Assembly: GCA_025345505.1 (NCBI GenBank)
Contig: JANVCC010000018.1
Location: 6,247,741 to 6,311,740, forward strand
DNA: 64,000 nucleotides
Direction of reading: 5' to 3'
Source of the DNA: Todiramphus chloris collaris
Taxonomy: Eukaryota; Chordata; Aves; Coraciiformes; Alcedinidae
Of the stretch, positions 25,107-37,387 are shown one piece after another (the stretch's first letter is position 1; each line of letters begins with the position of its first letter). The translations under genes were made by a program, and so were the position numbers. The notes below the pieces were generated by a model. That model was not told the origin of the DNA. It saw only the letters and a program-made list of their open reading frames with translations, and ran no database searches.

Positions 25107-28100
25107 GTAACTTTAAGGCTGGAAGCCTTAACTGTTAAAATCTGGTTAGGGATTTATGTTCTTTCTAGGGATTTAAACCAAAAGCTCTCGTCAGATTACG
25201 TGCAGGAAGGGCAGTGTCGTCTGAATGTGTAGTATGTGCACGTTCGATACCTATGGAATGACCTCGCTGCACACAGGTGAACCCAACACGAGTCTTAGTT
25301 ACACTGTGTTTAGGCTTTACACAGGCCTGGCTCCTTCTCCTTGTCTTTCTTCCTGGCTCCTTCTCCTTATCTTTCTTCCTGGCTCCTTCTCCTTGTCTTT
25401 CTTTCTGTAATTGCATCTCAGTCCCTAGTTAGGGTTCCTTTAAAGTTAAGCGTCTGTAGTTTTCTCTGATGGGAGATAGAGTAAGGGAAATATTTCAGAT
25501 AATTTTTTTAACTGAACTGTAATGCACCTAAAACTATTGCCACTTCAGACGGATGCTCAGATGGCTGCTGTGGTAGCACTTTCATTCTTGCACAGCTCTT
25601 ACCTGCATTCTTGCACAGCTCCTGCCACTTACCAGTGGTAAAAGCAGAGCATTTATTGAAAAAAAAGAAAAAAAAAAAAAGACCATTACCATATACTGGT
25701 CAATAGGATTAGCTTTCTATCCTGTTTTTGTAGGTGGGACTAATGTTACAAGTCCCATTACTCTGCAGGCTTTCAGTGTTTATTTGAAGCAATTTAATAT
25801 TTGGGTACGTGCAGCTCCCTGGCCCCACCTTGCACTGGGCTGAGCCCATTGGCTCTGACCCAGGCAGGTGCAACTTCTCCTTCTGCACAGTGAGACTCCA
25901 GAGAACCCCTGTGTGACAGTTCAGGTGCAGAATTAAGGCTCTAGGAAGGTCATGTTTTTTTCCTAGGCAACCTCTGAAGCTCTCTGGTTAGAAATTTAGA
26001 CAAGTGAAAATTTCCATGCATGGGAATTGCTTATCAACCTCCCACCCTCCTGTGAGCACAGCTGAAATAATGGAGACTGAAACAAAACAAAACAATGTTG
26101 CTCATTGTTATTGAGAGCACCCTCTGAGAAGGAAAGAGATCCTGAGAGGCACAACAGGTAATTCCATTAACATAGCTTAAAAATGGATTTAAAATCAAAA
26201 CTCACGTGAAAGACTCTTTCCTTGGCTGAAAGAAATCACTTCCAAATCTCGTGCTAGAAAGTGTAAGTTACCTGATTATCAAAACATGGCACAAATCTCC
26301 TAGGTTGCTTCTAGAATTCAGATTAATAAACCTTAGTTAGTATTCAAAGTAATTTAAACTACTGTTATCATTTCAATAAGCTCTGATTTTTCAGCTTTAT
26401 TATTGAAAAACAGTATTATTCTCAACTTTGGTAGCATTGAATTCTTAGGTCCTGGATCATACTCCCTCACTCTCTCCACTGTTCTCCATTGTAAACATTT
26501 CATAATGGTAATAGCTCTGATTTTCCTCATTCTCTTAAATCTTAATTATATACGGGGGCATTACTCTGAAAAGTGAAAGTTTCCCTTGGCAAGCCTGGTG
26601 GCACGTTTAGCTGACAGGTTTGTTTAGAAGCCTACCTTCATTTTTGTTAGGATTCTACATTCAGGTCTCTTCTTACACCTACTTTGAAACCCAGTTAGAT
26701 ACTCACCAGCCTGTGCTGGTGTTCCCAGAGCTGGGTTAGCTGTGCTTGCGTGGCGTGCTTTGCAAATTAAAGTACTGCCACAGTTTTACCTACGTATTTT
26801 CCATCACTGATCATTTGTGGCAAGAAAAACATTTGACTTTTGAATTAGCATGGAAAAGGAGTCAGAATTTACTCGGTCGTATTCTTGTCATGACCCAGAG
26901 ATGTTATTCAGGGCTTCCCTGGGAAGTGCCATAGTTGTTTGAATTTTATCCTGTGCAGAGTCAGAGTCTGTAGAGTCCTTTGGTAACATTTAGAAGTGCT
27001 TTGCTCTGCCCCATGGGGGATGTTCTTTGAAGGTGCTTTTTGTCTTTTAAGGCTTGGGGCAGTGGTGGTCAGAGGTGAGACAAATGAGCCCAGCCCTTCT
27101 GATCCATTTGTCTGTTCCTCATCCCAAACATTCCTGGGCTGAAGTTCTCACCTCTTCTTAAGCTGTGGATCAGGGAGGAGGGGGATGGAAAACCTACAGC
27201 TTTGCAGACTCCCCAGGAGAATATTCCTCACAGGTGGTAGGATGAGAGTTGGGATTGTGCTGTGAATGAAGCTCATGGGTTCTTCAGCAGCAGTGTGTGA
27301 TTTCCTCTCCCGTTGTTCTGCCGCATGCTGAACTATAGCAGTTTCTTGCTGCTTTCACTCACAGATCATCCTTGTGAGAGCTGAGACTTTAAAGTATAAA
27401 TCCTGCAAATGGGTCTGACTGAATGTAGTGTTTGACTTGCTGTAACTGATGTAGCTGAAGGCAAGTCTGTGATCCTGGTCTGATGAATGCCATTCTGACA
27501 TCTGCCTTAAATACACATCACAGTATCTAATGGTTCTCTTTTGAATCTACAGAAGCAGCTTTCCAGAAGTGATTCAGATGAAAGACGAGCTGTTATTCTT
27601 TGTGGTGGTAAACTCCGTCTAAATATAGTCCAGCAGATATTCAATCTCTCCCTCGTCGAAATGCAGCATGGTAGGTTGCAATTATCTGACAGTACACACA
27701 CTTTAAACACGTGCAGCCTTCTCAGTGAGCAGCAGTGATGGGCTTAATCCCACCTGGGGGGAAAAAAAACAAACAAGGAATAAACAACGAAAGATTATTA
27801 ATAAAAGTTTGCTTTTTTGTTTTCTGAAACAAAGATTCTTCTCTGGGCTTTTACTGAGAAGAATCTTTACGTTATAGGGGAAAAAAAAAAAAAAGAGAAA
27901 ACTTCTGTATTGATAACCCCTTATCAAGTAGTGAGTTACAAAGGAATATTCCTGTCACTCAGGTTGTTTATTTGTTTTCAGCTATTCTAAATAGAGAAGT
28001 CCAAGTAACGACAAGGCTAGAGGTGACTGTTGGTTTTGGAAGATAATTTTCTATATTTTAATCTGTTGTTCCAGCATCTAATCTCCTTTAAGAAATCCTG

Positions 28101-30196
28101 TATTTTTTTATGAACAGAAAGGCAGCTCTGTAAATCTTGGCAGTGCATTTCACTCTAGTTTTGTGCTGTGAAGAAAACCACAGTTCTTATTGCTGCAGTC
28201 CTCTCTGCTGTTGCCCGTCCATCCCGTGCACATCCCGTGGGTCTGTGTCAATTCCAAGTGCCTTACTTTTGGCAAAGGCAGAAAACAGTCTGGGGCTATG
28301 AACTGCCCCTGCTGCAGATGCAGCATCCCAGCTACATCCCAGCTACTTGCCTGCTGTGTCTGCTGCCTGCCTACGTGCAGATTACCAAGCCACCGGCCCA
28401 AAGCCTTAAAGCTGCTGTGCTTACCATTGTGCAAGCTTTGTTTTTCTGAAGAGCTTGTTGGACCGTGTCCAGGGAGGTGATGGAGTCACCATCCCTGGGT
28501 GTGTTTAAAAGCCATCTAGATGTGGTGATTTGGCATATGGCTTAGTAGTGGACTTGGTAGAGCAGGGTTAATGCTTGCACTTGATGGTGTTAAAGGTCTT
28601 TCCCAGCCCTGATGATTCTATGCTGTTCAGTATTCCAATACCCAGGTAGAACTGTACAATTCACCAGCAGTTAGGTTCTTGCCCCTCTGTTGAACTAGTT
28701 CAGGAGTTTTCCTTTTGCAGGATCCGTTCCTTGCATTGAAACACAGCAACTGTTTGCTTGATGCTGTGGGACAACCCAGGAAGGTGTGATACACCCAGGG
28801 GTAACCACAGGCAGTTTTCTAGATGCCAATCTCTTCATTTTTCAGACTGGGATTTTACTTTGAGCTGTAAGACTGGAACAACTCTTTCTGGCAAGAAGAA
28901 TGTCCCCGTTACCTGTGTTAGTTTTGACTTCTCATTTGTAGCTTAAAAATGTAAACTTAACAGCTTTGATTGCCCAGGAATGAACAATTGTGCCTGTGGC
29001 TACTCTTATTAGAGACATTTTAAAGGCAAACAGTGTCACAGTGGGTTTCTTTATTAATTTTACAAGTATTACTAGATAAATGGGCAAAGCAGGAATGGTG
29101 TTTTCCAATTCCTGAATTGTGCTGATTTTAAAGTTTGGTCCAAATGAGATCTTAAACCTAAAGATGAAAGGGTTGCGTGCTTTTAAGCTGCAATCTGCTT
29201 GTGACCTTACTTGTGATGTGAAGTTACATAATGGAAATGTACAACCAGCTGGAAATGTTTCTCTGAATTCCCTCACCCCCTTGAGCTCCATTTTTTGTTT
29301 CTTCTTCAACTTAATGGTTACAAGGATGAAAATTCTATGTTTTACATGGATTGGTAGAAGTCAAAGTTTGTAAGATTTCAAGTAAATGATTTCAAAATGT
29401 AAAAATAATGCTGATGAGGATGTGAAGTCAAATAGCAAATGGACCAGAGACATGGGGTTTGTACAGTACAGTATTCACTCCTTGTACTTATTTGAATTAG
29501 TTACATTGAAATGACACAATAGCAGCAGTTTCTAAATTGGTTTTATTATCCTGGTTTCTTATTTGTTATATTTCTGCTTTTTACAGTATCTGCACAGCTT
29601 AAGCACCCCGAAGGAGCTCATGAATACCTAATTAAACCCAAGGCTGAATGCTTATGCATTCTGGTCAGAGTTTCATTCCTCCTTATTTGAAGTGTGTACT
29701 TCTTGTAGTCTCATCTCCCAGTGGCCAAATTGGCCAGGAAGGTGTTTCCCATATTTGTCATGTCCTTCATTCTTGAGATTATACAACATGGATCTCCCCA
29801 TACCGTTTTTTTACTTCTTTTCCCTAGAGAAACTGTAATTAAAAAAAAGGTTTAATAAAACAACATTTTATACCTTCCACATACCTAATTATGGGAAAAC
29901 TTAGACATTTCTGTGTCTTCACAGGTTCATCTTGGATTGTCCTCACAGCAGACAGCGAGGGCTTTGTTCCGCTGCTGTTCACGTCCGCGCAGGAGATAGT
30001 CGTACGGGATGCCAGCGTGAAAGGCTACAGCGCCCGCTCTTCCAAAACCTTGGACATCATCAGTTCTACAGAAGGCTGCAGACCCACTTCGGAAAGCCTG
30101 GATATCACGAGCTCTTTGGAAGTCCTCAGAGACTGCTCCTCCAAGGCTTTAGACGGCAACAGCAGTCCTTCAGAACAGCCCAGCAGCAAAATGTAG
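23244..30196 (+). CDS. WDCP: WDCP, WD repeat and coiled-coil containing protein (whole coding region, three exons)
   Basis: The gene is recognised from its N-terminus ([18 protein letters not shown]), which closely matches vertebrate WDCP (C2orf44) as I remember it, and from matches along its length. Coding exons are 23244-25106, 27553-27670 and 29925-30196, joined at GT/AG sites with matching phases (0 and 1). They give 750 residues; I recall human WDCP as about 720. The N-terminal half is WD40-like (for example the stretch around [15 protein letters not shown]). Residues about 566-602 form a predicted coiled coil ([15 protein letters not shown] onward). The C-terminal block, around residues 635-690, is the best conserved part. 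The family is known to oligomerise through the coiled coil and to bind the kinase HCK; its cellular role is poorly defined. The ATG at 23244 is chosen because it gives the conserved N-terminus; an upstream in-frame ATG at 23199 lies before the splice acceptor. The gene is tail to tail with MFSD2B. Confidence 0.96.
25107..27552 (+). other. WDCP intron between coding exons 1 and 2
   Basis: The intron starts with a 26-base minisatellite (three units, 25326-25403). A 23-base near-tandem duplication follows at 25583-25621, then a poly-A run near 25664-25680. No exon-like sequence was seen. Confidence 0.6.
25326..25403 (+). repeat. Three-unit 26-bp minisatellite
   Basis: Three near-identical 26-base pyrimidine-rich units (core CTGGCTCCTTCTCCTT) lie head to tail, beginning at 25326, 25352 and 25378. 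They lie about 220 bases inside the WDCP intron. Confidence 0.85.
27553..27670 (+). CDS. WDCP: WDCP second coding exon
   Basis: This 118-base exon lies between an acceptor (CTACAG) and a GTAGGT donor. It codes residues 622-660 plus one base of codon 661. It contains the conserved [18 protein letters not shown] stretch that corresponds to AVLLCDGKLRLSTVQQTF in human WDCP (from memory). Confidence 0.94.
27831..27868. repeat. Perfect 13-bp inverted repeat with 12-base loop
   Basis: Left arm AAAGATTCTTCTC (27831-27843) is the exact reverse complement of right arm GAGAAGAATCTTT (27856-27868). It can fold into a hairpin in the WDCP pre-mRNA. Confidence 0.9.
28445..28628 (+). mobile_element. CR1 LINE 3' fragment
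   Basis: The sequence resembles the CR1 3' end in sense orientation (GGAGTCACCATCCCTGGG, later TTAAAGGTCTTTCCCAGCCC, ending in TGATTCTATG). It is strongly diverged and 5' truncated, hence an old copy. Confidence 0.75.
29925..30196 (+). CDS. WDCP: WDCP last coding exon
   Basis: The acceptor is TTCACAG, ending at 29924. The exon starts in phase 1, completes glycine 661 and codes [18 protein letters not shown] followed by a serine-rich, poorly conserved tail ending at TAG (30194-30196). The first 30 residues are the conserved core of the family C-terminus. A diverged copy of this exon lies at 8267-8433. Confidence 0.94.
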
Positions 30197-30560
30197 CATT
30201 TGACTGTGGTTCTGCAATGCCCGTCTTAGGATGGGAGCCCTTGACATTTACTGTATAAAACTGCAAATTCTGCACAACAAGCAATCTCTGTTGGATTTCC
30301 ATGATTTGTTGTGGTTGCATATCACTGTAAATTATTGATTTGATCCTTGGAAACATGAATTTTATTTTTTTTTTAATACTGAGCAGTGTTTTTTAACTGT
30401 GCCTCTTGCAGTGCAGACCAGGTCTTTTTATCAGTGCTTGCAGACCCGCGTTCTCACAAGCTTTCGAGCTAAATTTTCCATCTTGGTCTTTTAATATGTT
30501 GGTGGTTTTAGATGATAGTAAACTTGCATAATAAAGAAATCCTTGAAACTGCTGCGTTGT
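30197..30560 (+). terminator. WDCP 3' UTR and poly(A) signal
   Basis: AATAAA is at 30530-30535, about 335 bases after the stop, which suggests a short 3' UTR ending near 30550. A possible alternative would lie further downstream, but a decayed LTR starts soon after. Confidence 0.65.
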
Positions 30561-30769
30561 CCCCCATTTCCTCGCTTCTGTCAAAGCCTGCACTACTACA
30601 CTCTTGTTACTTACAAATAGCACTGCCACAGTCAGGGAGTTTTGTGCTGGTGTTGCTGAGGCTGCAAGCACTGCTGTAGGTCTGTGGAGTCGGGGACAAA
30701 GCAGCATCGTGTGAAAGAGCCAGGGCAGGTAGAAGACCCTTTTCCCCTCCTGTGCCCACCACTAATGCC

Positions 30770-31285
30770 TCTCTGTGTGGATGATGTGGGGGCTGTCACC
30801 TGTGTCACCTGAACCCTCCCCCAGCTGCCAACTCACTCCCCTGGGTGCAGTGGGGAAGGGCAAAAGCAAGAACAACTCATGGGTTGAGATGAAGGCAGTT
30901 TAATTGGTAAAACAGCAGCTGTGTGCACAACTGAAGCAAAAGCAGGAGTTTTTTCAGTAGATCCCATCGACAGCGGCCTCCACCGTCAGTAATGGCCCCT
31001 TGGGAAAACAAACACCCTAACTCTGACCCTCCTCCCCTTTCTCCTTTCAGCTTGTATTGCTGAGTGTGATGCCATACAGTACAGAGGAGCCTTTGGGTCA
31101 GCTGTCCTGGCTGTGTCCTGTCCTGGACAGAGCAGGAAGGAGAGAAAGCCTCGATGCTTTGCAAGGGCTGCTCAGCAGGTGCCAGAATACCCGTGCGTTA
31201 CCAGCACGGCTTCGTTCAGCCCCAAAGCACCATACCCACTGCTATGGGAAAAACTAGTTTCATCCCAGCCAGGCCCAATAAATCC
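30770..31285 (-). mobile_element. Decayed solo LTR of an avian endogenous retrovirus
   Basis: The + strand shows the reverse of a common bird LTR: CTCATGGGTTGAGATGAAGG with the complement of an ATTAAA signal in TTTAATTGG, and near its right end CCCACTGCTATG and ATCCCAGCC. No internal retroviral genes flank it, so it looks like a solo LTR. Ends are approximate. It is clearly old. Confidence 0.55.
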
Positions 31286-34039
31286 TTAGAAGCATAAAAT
31301 TAGTTACGTGTGGATAACTAAACATTTGATAATTAATATTGCTAAACATCTATTGTCATCATGATGATTTTTTTTCCCTGTTGCTTTTGAAACAGTGCTG
31401 TTCATGTAATAACCTTGCCTTCAATGCACCAATTTTCATAGCTAATATGTGCTGAAGAGGCTGAAGGGACAGCCAATAACCCATCACCTTGAGAACATCC
31501 AATTTAAATGCTGACAGAAGAAAATGTCCTATGGGCTTTTGTAATGAGAGAGAATGCAAAGGTGATATTTAGAAAAGAGCAGGAGTTTACGGATGGCAGC
31601 ACTGAAGAAAAGACAGTGATCCAAGATTGCTGCCCATAAAACTAAAGCACGGCAACCTTACGTGGTTTCTCAGGCTTTCACAGTGGCAGCTACTGCATGA
31701 GACAGAATCAAGCCATGAGATTTTAGCATTGAAGCTGCTGTTTCAGGATTAAGAGAATAGCTTGCTTTTTTTTTTTAATTGCCTTTTTGGAATTTTAGCC
31801 ACCATCCAAAAAACCACCTGGCCACAAAACACAGCATTAAAGATACAACGTGAGCAGAAGCTCTGCAGACCACTCACTGTTATGTGGTGCAACGAGAAGG
31901 TAACGGCTTTTGATGAGCTGGGAAGGAGGAAACCAGGTAAAATAATTTGGCAGTCGTGGCCTTCATCCTGTCGATAGCAAACACCCGTTCTCATCACTGG
32001 CACTGTTTCATCAGGGGGTGGGCCACAATCCCTGTTCTTCCTAGCAGAAAGTTTTGAGTGCATGGTCAAAGCAGGCTGGATGCTGGGGGTGGTCCACGGT
32101 TCTCCTCAGCTGCCCGGCTGCCCTTTTTCACGCCAGTTCCTGCTTTAACATCCCACTAACCCACGGGAGGAGAGGGCCTTGGCCCTGCAGGAAACCTCTG
32201 CCACCTGCACTGGCTCACTCATGCCAAGAGGAGCCTTGAACTGCACATCCCTCAAGTGCTGCTTCTATAGTTTTGTTAAGCAGGCAACAGTGTATAAAAG
32301 TCAGCTGCGTGCTTTGGAATTACTACCTAGCTGTATTGTTTCTAGACAGACAAAACGCAGTGTCTCCCACCAGAAGTCTGCTCACTCTCAGGTTGCACTG
32401 GGCAGATTTGTAGGACTCTTCCAGCTCCTCAGATGAGCACTGGGAGCTGGGCACACACGCACAGGACATTGCCATGTTGGGCAACTAGAGCAGACACAGC
32501 AAGGGCAAGCCGGCCACTAAAAGCCGTTAATAGCTTGGTGCAGGGATGATGCTGATTCTTCCCGGTGCGTTGTGTTCGTGCGGACAAACGCCGCGTTTGA
32601 ATATAGCCCTACGATCTCAGAACCACTAAATCCTTACACTAAGAGAATGGCTTATTTCTACGCAGGAAGTCATTTCTAAACCTATGGGCTGGTCCACACC
32701 AAAGCTGGATGCTAAACAAAGGCCCCCATCAGTGAAGGTGTACCAAACGAGACTTCAGTTTTCAGTGCTGAAAGCTTTGGAGAGGGATGTGCAAGCAGCT
32801 GGAAGTCACCATGGTCTAGTGCAGGGGACTGGGGACAGCAACTAGCACAATCTGCAACAAAGGCTGTTGCTCTCTTGCTGAGATACCATTGGTAAAATAA
32901 GTACCTTTTCTATTTCAGTTGAAGCGTAACGTGGGTTAATAACCTTTTCTGAGTGAGGTGTAATGTCTTTTTTTCTGAGCTTGGTTTTCACTGTGGCAAA
33001 TTTCCCCATGTCCACGGTTCTGGATGCTACATGTTGATACTGTGATGATGGGAACACAGACACGACAGGAGATAAAAAGCACTTGCTGGAATTTGCCTTG
33101 ATCTTGCAGAGAGAGAGACTGTTACACTCGAGTATATGTCCAGAAATGCACAGCTACTGGTTTGCAAAATCTTCTTGATGAAACGTTGTTAAAAATCTTT
33201 TTTTTTCATGAATTGACTTTTCATTTCATTTTCTTTTACTGAAACTTCTGATGGTTCTTGATTGAATGTGTATTTTGCTCAGATCTGTACAAAGAAGCCT
33301 GTGCTCTCTGTGTCTTTGAAAAAGATAAAACCTTAAATGAATCTTTTTCATCTCAAATCAGAGACTTCTGTTTATGATGTCCCAGACTATAAAAGATGAA
33401 TTAACATTCATAAACCAGGTAATAATGTGAATGTCCTTTTACCCATTGCATCCCTTAGATCTAAAAGCAACTACTAAAATAACTTGCAACATGATTCTAT
33501 CAAGTAAATCTTATTAAAATAAAAAGGTACAATAAAACTACTGTTTTGATGGCATAAAAATGAATTAGCTTGGGATAACAGGAATTTCCTCCTAAGCACA
33601 TTTTCAGATGTACGCATTTGCCGTGCTGCTTGTAGACTAATATATAATGTATCTTATTGTCATACGCTAATAGCTCATTACTTCTATCTTCTAATGCATT
33701 TTCTAATTACAGGTATTTTCTGTATGTTCCATAGAACATATCTGGAATTTCTTTCAGCATTAGCATGTTTGAGTAACATTGTTTGAGTAACATTCATAGA
33801 CATCCACCCGTAGCAGTAAGCAACGATGCCAGTCAAACAGAGGATCATCCTCTTTCGAAGCAGCTTCCCAGAGGAGGTCTGCAGTTCAGCAGGAATCTCA
33901 GAGCTGGAGTCTCCCACATGTTCAGCCAGACACTTGGGTGAAGATAAGGAGCCGAGAACCCATCTTCACTCAGAGCTCTAAGGCTTCTGCTCATGGTGGT
34001 CCTCTGGCTGCCGGTGAGCATTAAGTTGGAGGCTAAACT
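31286..34039. other. Intergenic between WDCP and the ERV remnant
   Basis: AT-rich, with no exon or repeat family recognised. A 14-base exact tandem (GTTTGAGTAACATT, twice) is at 33767-33794. Confidence 0.5.
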
Positions 34040-37000
34040 AAGGGCATTGAAAAGCTGTGGTGGGAGTTTTTAATCAACAAATTGAAGCCTAAAGGGATGA
34101 TGTTTTCTTTACATTGGTGTAAATCCCCACAAGGGGATTTGCTGCCTCGGTTTGCCTTCACCTGGAGAGGTGTCCAATGCACCTGGAATCGACTGCCCCA
34201 GGGGTGGAAACATAGCCCTACCATTTGCCATGGCCTGATCCACACTGCACTGGAGCAAGGTGGAGCTCCAGAACACCTGCAATGCATTGATGACATCATT
34301 GTGTGGGGTAACACAGCAGAAGAAGCTTCTGAGAAAGATAGGAAAAGAATTGAAATCCTTTTAGACACTGGTTTTGCCATAAAAAGAAGCAAGGTCAAGG
34401 GACCTGCACGAGAGATCCAGTTTTTGGAATCAAATGGCAAGATGGGCGTCGCCAGATCCCAGTGGATGTGGTTAACAGAATAACAGCAATGTTCCCACCA
34501 ACTAACAGAAAGGAAACACAAACCTTCTTGGGTGCTGTGGGTTTCTGGAGAATGCACATTCCTGGTTATAGTCTGCCTCTGGCAGAAAGCACCAGGGGAA
34601 ACTCGAGGTCAACCCCTAGGATTTTGGAGTCGAGGATACAAAGGCTCCGAGGCCAACTATACTCCAATGGAAAAAGAAATATTGTCAGCATATGAAGGAG
34701 TTCAAGCTGCTTCAGAAGTGATGGGTACTGAAGCACAGCTCCTCCTGGCACCAAGGTTACCAGTTCTAAACTGGATGTTCAAGGGTAAATTCCCTTCCAC
34801 TCATCATGCCACCGATGCCACATGGAGTAAGTGGGCTGCATTAATCACACAGAGAGCTCGAATAGGGAACCTCAGTCATCCAGGAATCTTAGAGGTGATC
34901 ATGGATTGCCCAAAAGGTAAAGACTTTGGCATGCCACCAGAACAGGTGGTGACACGTGCTGAAGAAGCCCCACCATACAATCAGTTCTCAGATACTGATA
35001 AGCAATATGCTCTGTTTACTGATGGATCTTGCTGTCTTGTAGGAAACCACCAGAAGTGGAAAGCTGCTGTTTGGAGTCCCACACGACGAGTAGCAGAAGC
35101 AGCTGAGGGAGAAGGTGAACCAAGTCAGTTTGCAGAGGTAAGAGCCATCCAACTGGCCCTAGATATTGCTGAAGAGAAAAGTGGCCAGTGCTCCGTCTCT
35201 ACACTGACTCATGGATGGCAGCAAATGCCTTGTGGGGATGGTTAAAACAGTGGAGGCAGAATAACTGGCAGCACAGAGGTAAACCCATTTGGGCTGCCAC
35301 ACTGTGGCAAGACATTGCTGCTCGGATAGAGAAACTCGTTGTAAAAGTCCGTCACGTGGATGCCCACGGACCCAAACATCGAGCCACTGAGGAACACCAA
35401 AACAACCAGCACATGGATCAGGCTGCTGAAGTGTTCCAGACAGACTTAGACTGGGAACATAAAGGTGAACTATTTTTAGCTCAGTGGGCTCATGATACTT
35501 CAGGACATCAGGGAAGAGATGCAACATAGAGATGGGCACGTGACCGAGGGGTGGATTTAACCCTGGACGCTGTTGCACAGGTTATCCATGACTGTGGAAC
35601 ATGTGCCACAGTGTTTCACAGTCGCCCCATACCTTTGTGGTGTGGGGGACGATGGTTCAAGTGTAAGTATGGGCGGCCTGGCAGATTGATTACATCTCAC
35701 TGCCCCAAACCCGCCAGGGTCAGCACTGTGTGCTTACAGTGGTGAAAGCAACCACTGGCTGGCTGGAAACCCATCCTGTACCTCACACCACAACCCACAA
35801 CACCATCCTGGGCCTGGAAAAGCAGCTCCTGTGGCAACACGGTACTCCAGAGAGAATAGAGTCTGACAATGGAACTCATTTCAAAAACAATCTCATAGAC
35901 AACTGGGCCAAAGAGCATGGGATCGAGTGGGTGTATCACATCCCCTATCGTGCACCAACCTCTGGGAAAACTGAACGATACAATGGATTGTTAAAAACTA
36001 CTTTAAAGGCAATGGGGGGTGGAGCCTTTAAAAACTGGGACAAGCATTTAGCCCAAGCCACCTGGTTAGTCAACACCAGAGGATCCATCAGTAGAGCTGG
36101 TCCTGCTCAGTCAGACCCGTTACACACAGGAGAAGGGGATAAAGTCCCTGTGGTGGATGAAAGGAATCTGTTGGGGAAAACTGTGTGGGTATTTCCTGCT
36201 TTGGGCAAAGGCAAACCCATTTGTGAGACTGCTGTCACTCAAGGACCTGGAAGTACTTGGTGGGTGATGATGAAAGATGGTGAAGTACAGTGTGTACCTC
36301 AAGGAAATTTAACCCTGGGTGAGAATACTTGATTCAAAGCTATATATTAATTGCATAATATTAACAGTATTCAGTAAGTGTCTTTCAGGATACCATCATG
36401 GTGATGACAGGAGCTAGCCTCAGCAAGTGGTGTCCAGTAACCTCCTGAGATGAATCTGCAACCTGTGGGCACAAACTATGATGAATTCCATCTTTCCTAC
36501 GCTGATAGACTGTTAAAATGGATGGAAATCTACAATCATAAAATCAATGAACTTTTCTGTCAAAAGAAATGATAACCTAGTGATGGGTATGATGTAAATA
36601 GTACGGAACAAGGGGTGGAATGTCCTGGTTTGAGTGAGAACAGAGCTAATTCTGTGCAGTGATTGCACTTCTCAGCTCAGCTCTAGCTCAGTGCAGTGTC
36701 TGAAGCCAGCAGCCCGTTCTCACAGCAGGCTCTGCTGCTAGCAGTGAGAACCCCCATGGTCAGAGTTGGTGCCAAGGGTTGGGGTGCAGCCCAAGGCCAC
36801 TGCTGGATCTCGTGCACCACGGTGGGGGTGCAGAAAGGAAAAGGAGACACCTGCAGGGAGGGGTGGCCAGGACAGGGGACCCCAAACTGACCAGCCAGGG
36901 ATCCCAGCCCAGATACGGCCTGTTGGGTAGAAAGCTGAGGGAGCTGCAGGGTCTGTGGCTCTTTACCCCTCGTCCCACTTTGCCAGCTCTGCTTGGCTTG

Positions 37001-37387
37001 GCTCGGGTCCTCTTTCAGTTCCTTCCTTGGAGCACCCAAGGAGGACTCTGTCCGTTCTGCCTTCGATCCTGGTCTGTGTGTTCCTGACCGCGGTACCAGA
37101 ATCCAGCTCCTGACTGCCACTGGGCCCAGTCTGGGACTCCCCCAGTGCCTGCTCCACAGCATCACTGGTGTTGGTGATGGAATTGCCATCGGGGAGGGGT
37201 TGGTTTGATGCTGGTTTTGTATAGATTTGTATATATTCCATTTTTATGATGATGATTATTTTCATTAAAGCTGGTCTAGTCTCCTTTTCTAATCACAGAG
37301 TCCCTCTCCCTCATTCCCTTTGGGGAGGGGGGTTAACACAGTGTCTGTTACAGGTCTGAGGGGCCGCCCTGACCCTAAACCCTGACA
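34040..37387 (+). mobile_element. ERVL-like endogenous retrovirus, 3' portion with 3' LTR (fossil)
   Basis: Recognisable parts in order are a piece of reverse transcriptase (with a QCIDDIIVWG motif, about 34.1-34.5 kb), RNase H (around 35.0 kb), integrase (about 35.5-36.3 kb, with PYRAPTSGKTERYNGLLK, typical of class III/ERVL elements), and a 3' LTR. No 5' LTR or gag was recognised. It is a broken, old copy with several breaks. It lies between the converging 3' ends of WDCP and MFSD2B, in the same orientation as WDCP. Confidence 0.88.
36621..37387 (+). mobile_element. 3' LTR of the ERVL-like element
   Basis: It begins TGTCCTGG just after a purine-rich AAGGGGTGGAA tract and ends CCCTGACA, giving the usual TG...CA ends and a length of 767 bases. 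ATTAAA near 37264 would be its poly(A) signal. Confidence 0.8.

Larger units (their letters stand above)
27671..29924 (+). other. WDCP intron between coding exons 2 and 3
   Basis: This contains a perfect 13-bp inverted repeat (27831-27868), an A-run near 27880-27895 and a short CR1 3' fragment (about 28445-28628). The rest shows no recognisable feature. Confidence 0.55.

Noticed and set aside
25107-25232. Continuation of the WDCP frame past exon 1 to a stop at 25232
   Set aside because: A good donor at 25107 and the conserved downstream exons show that the spliced form is the real one.
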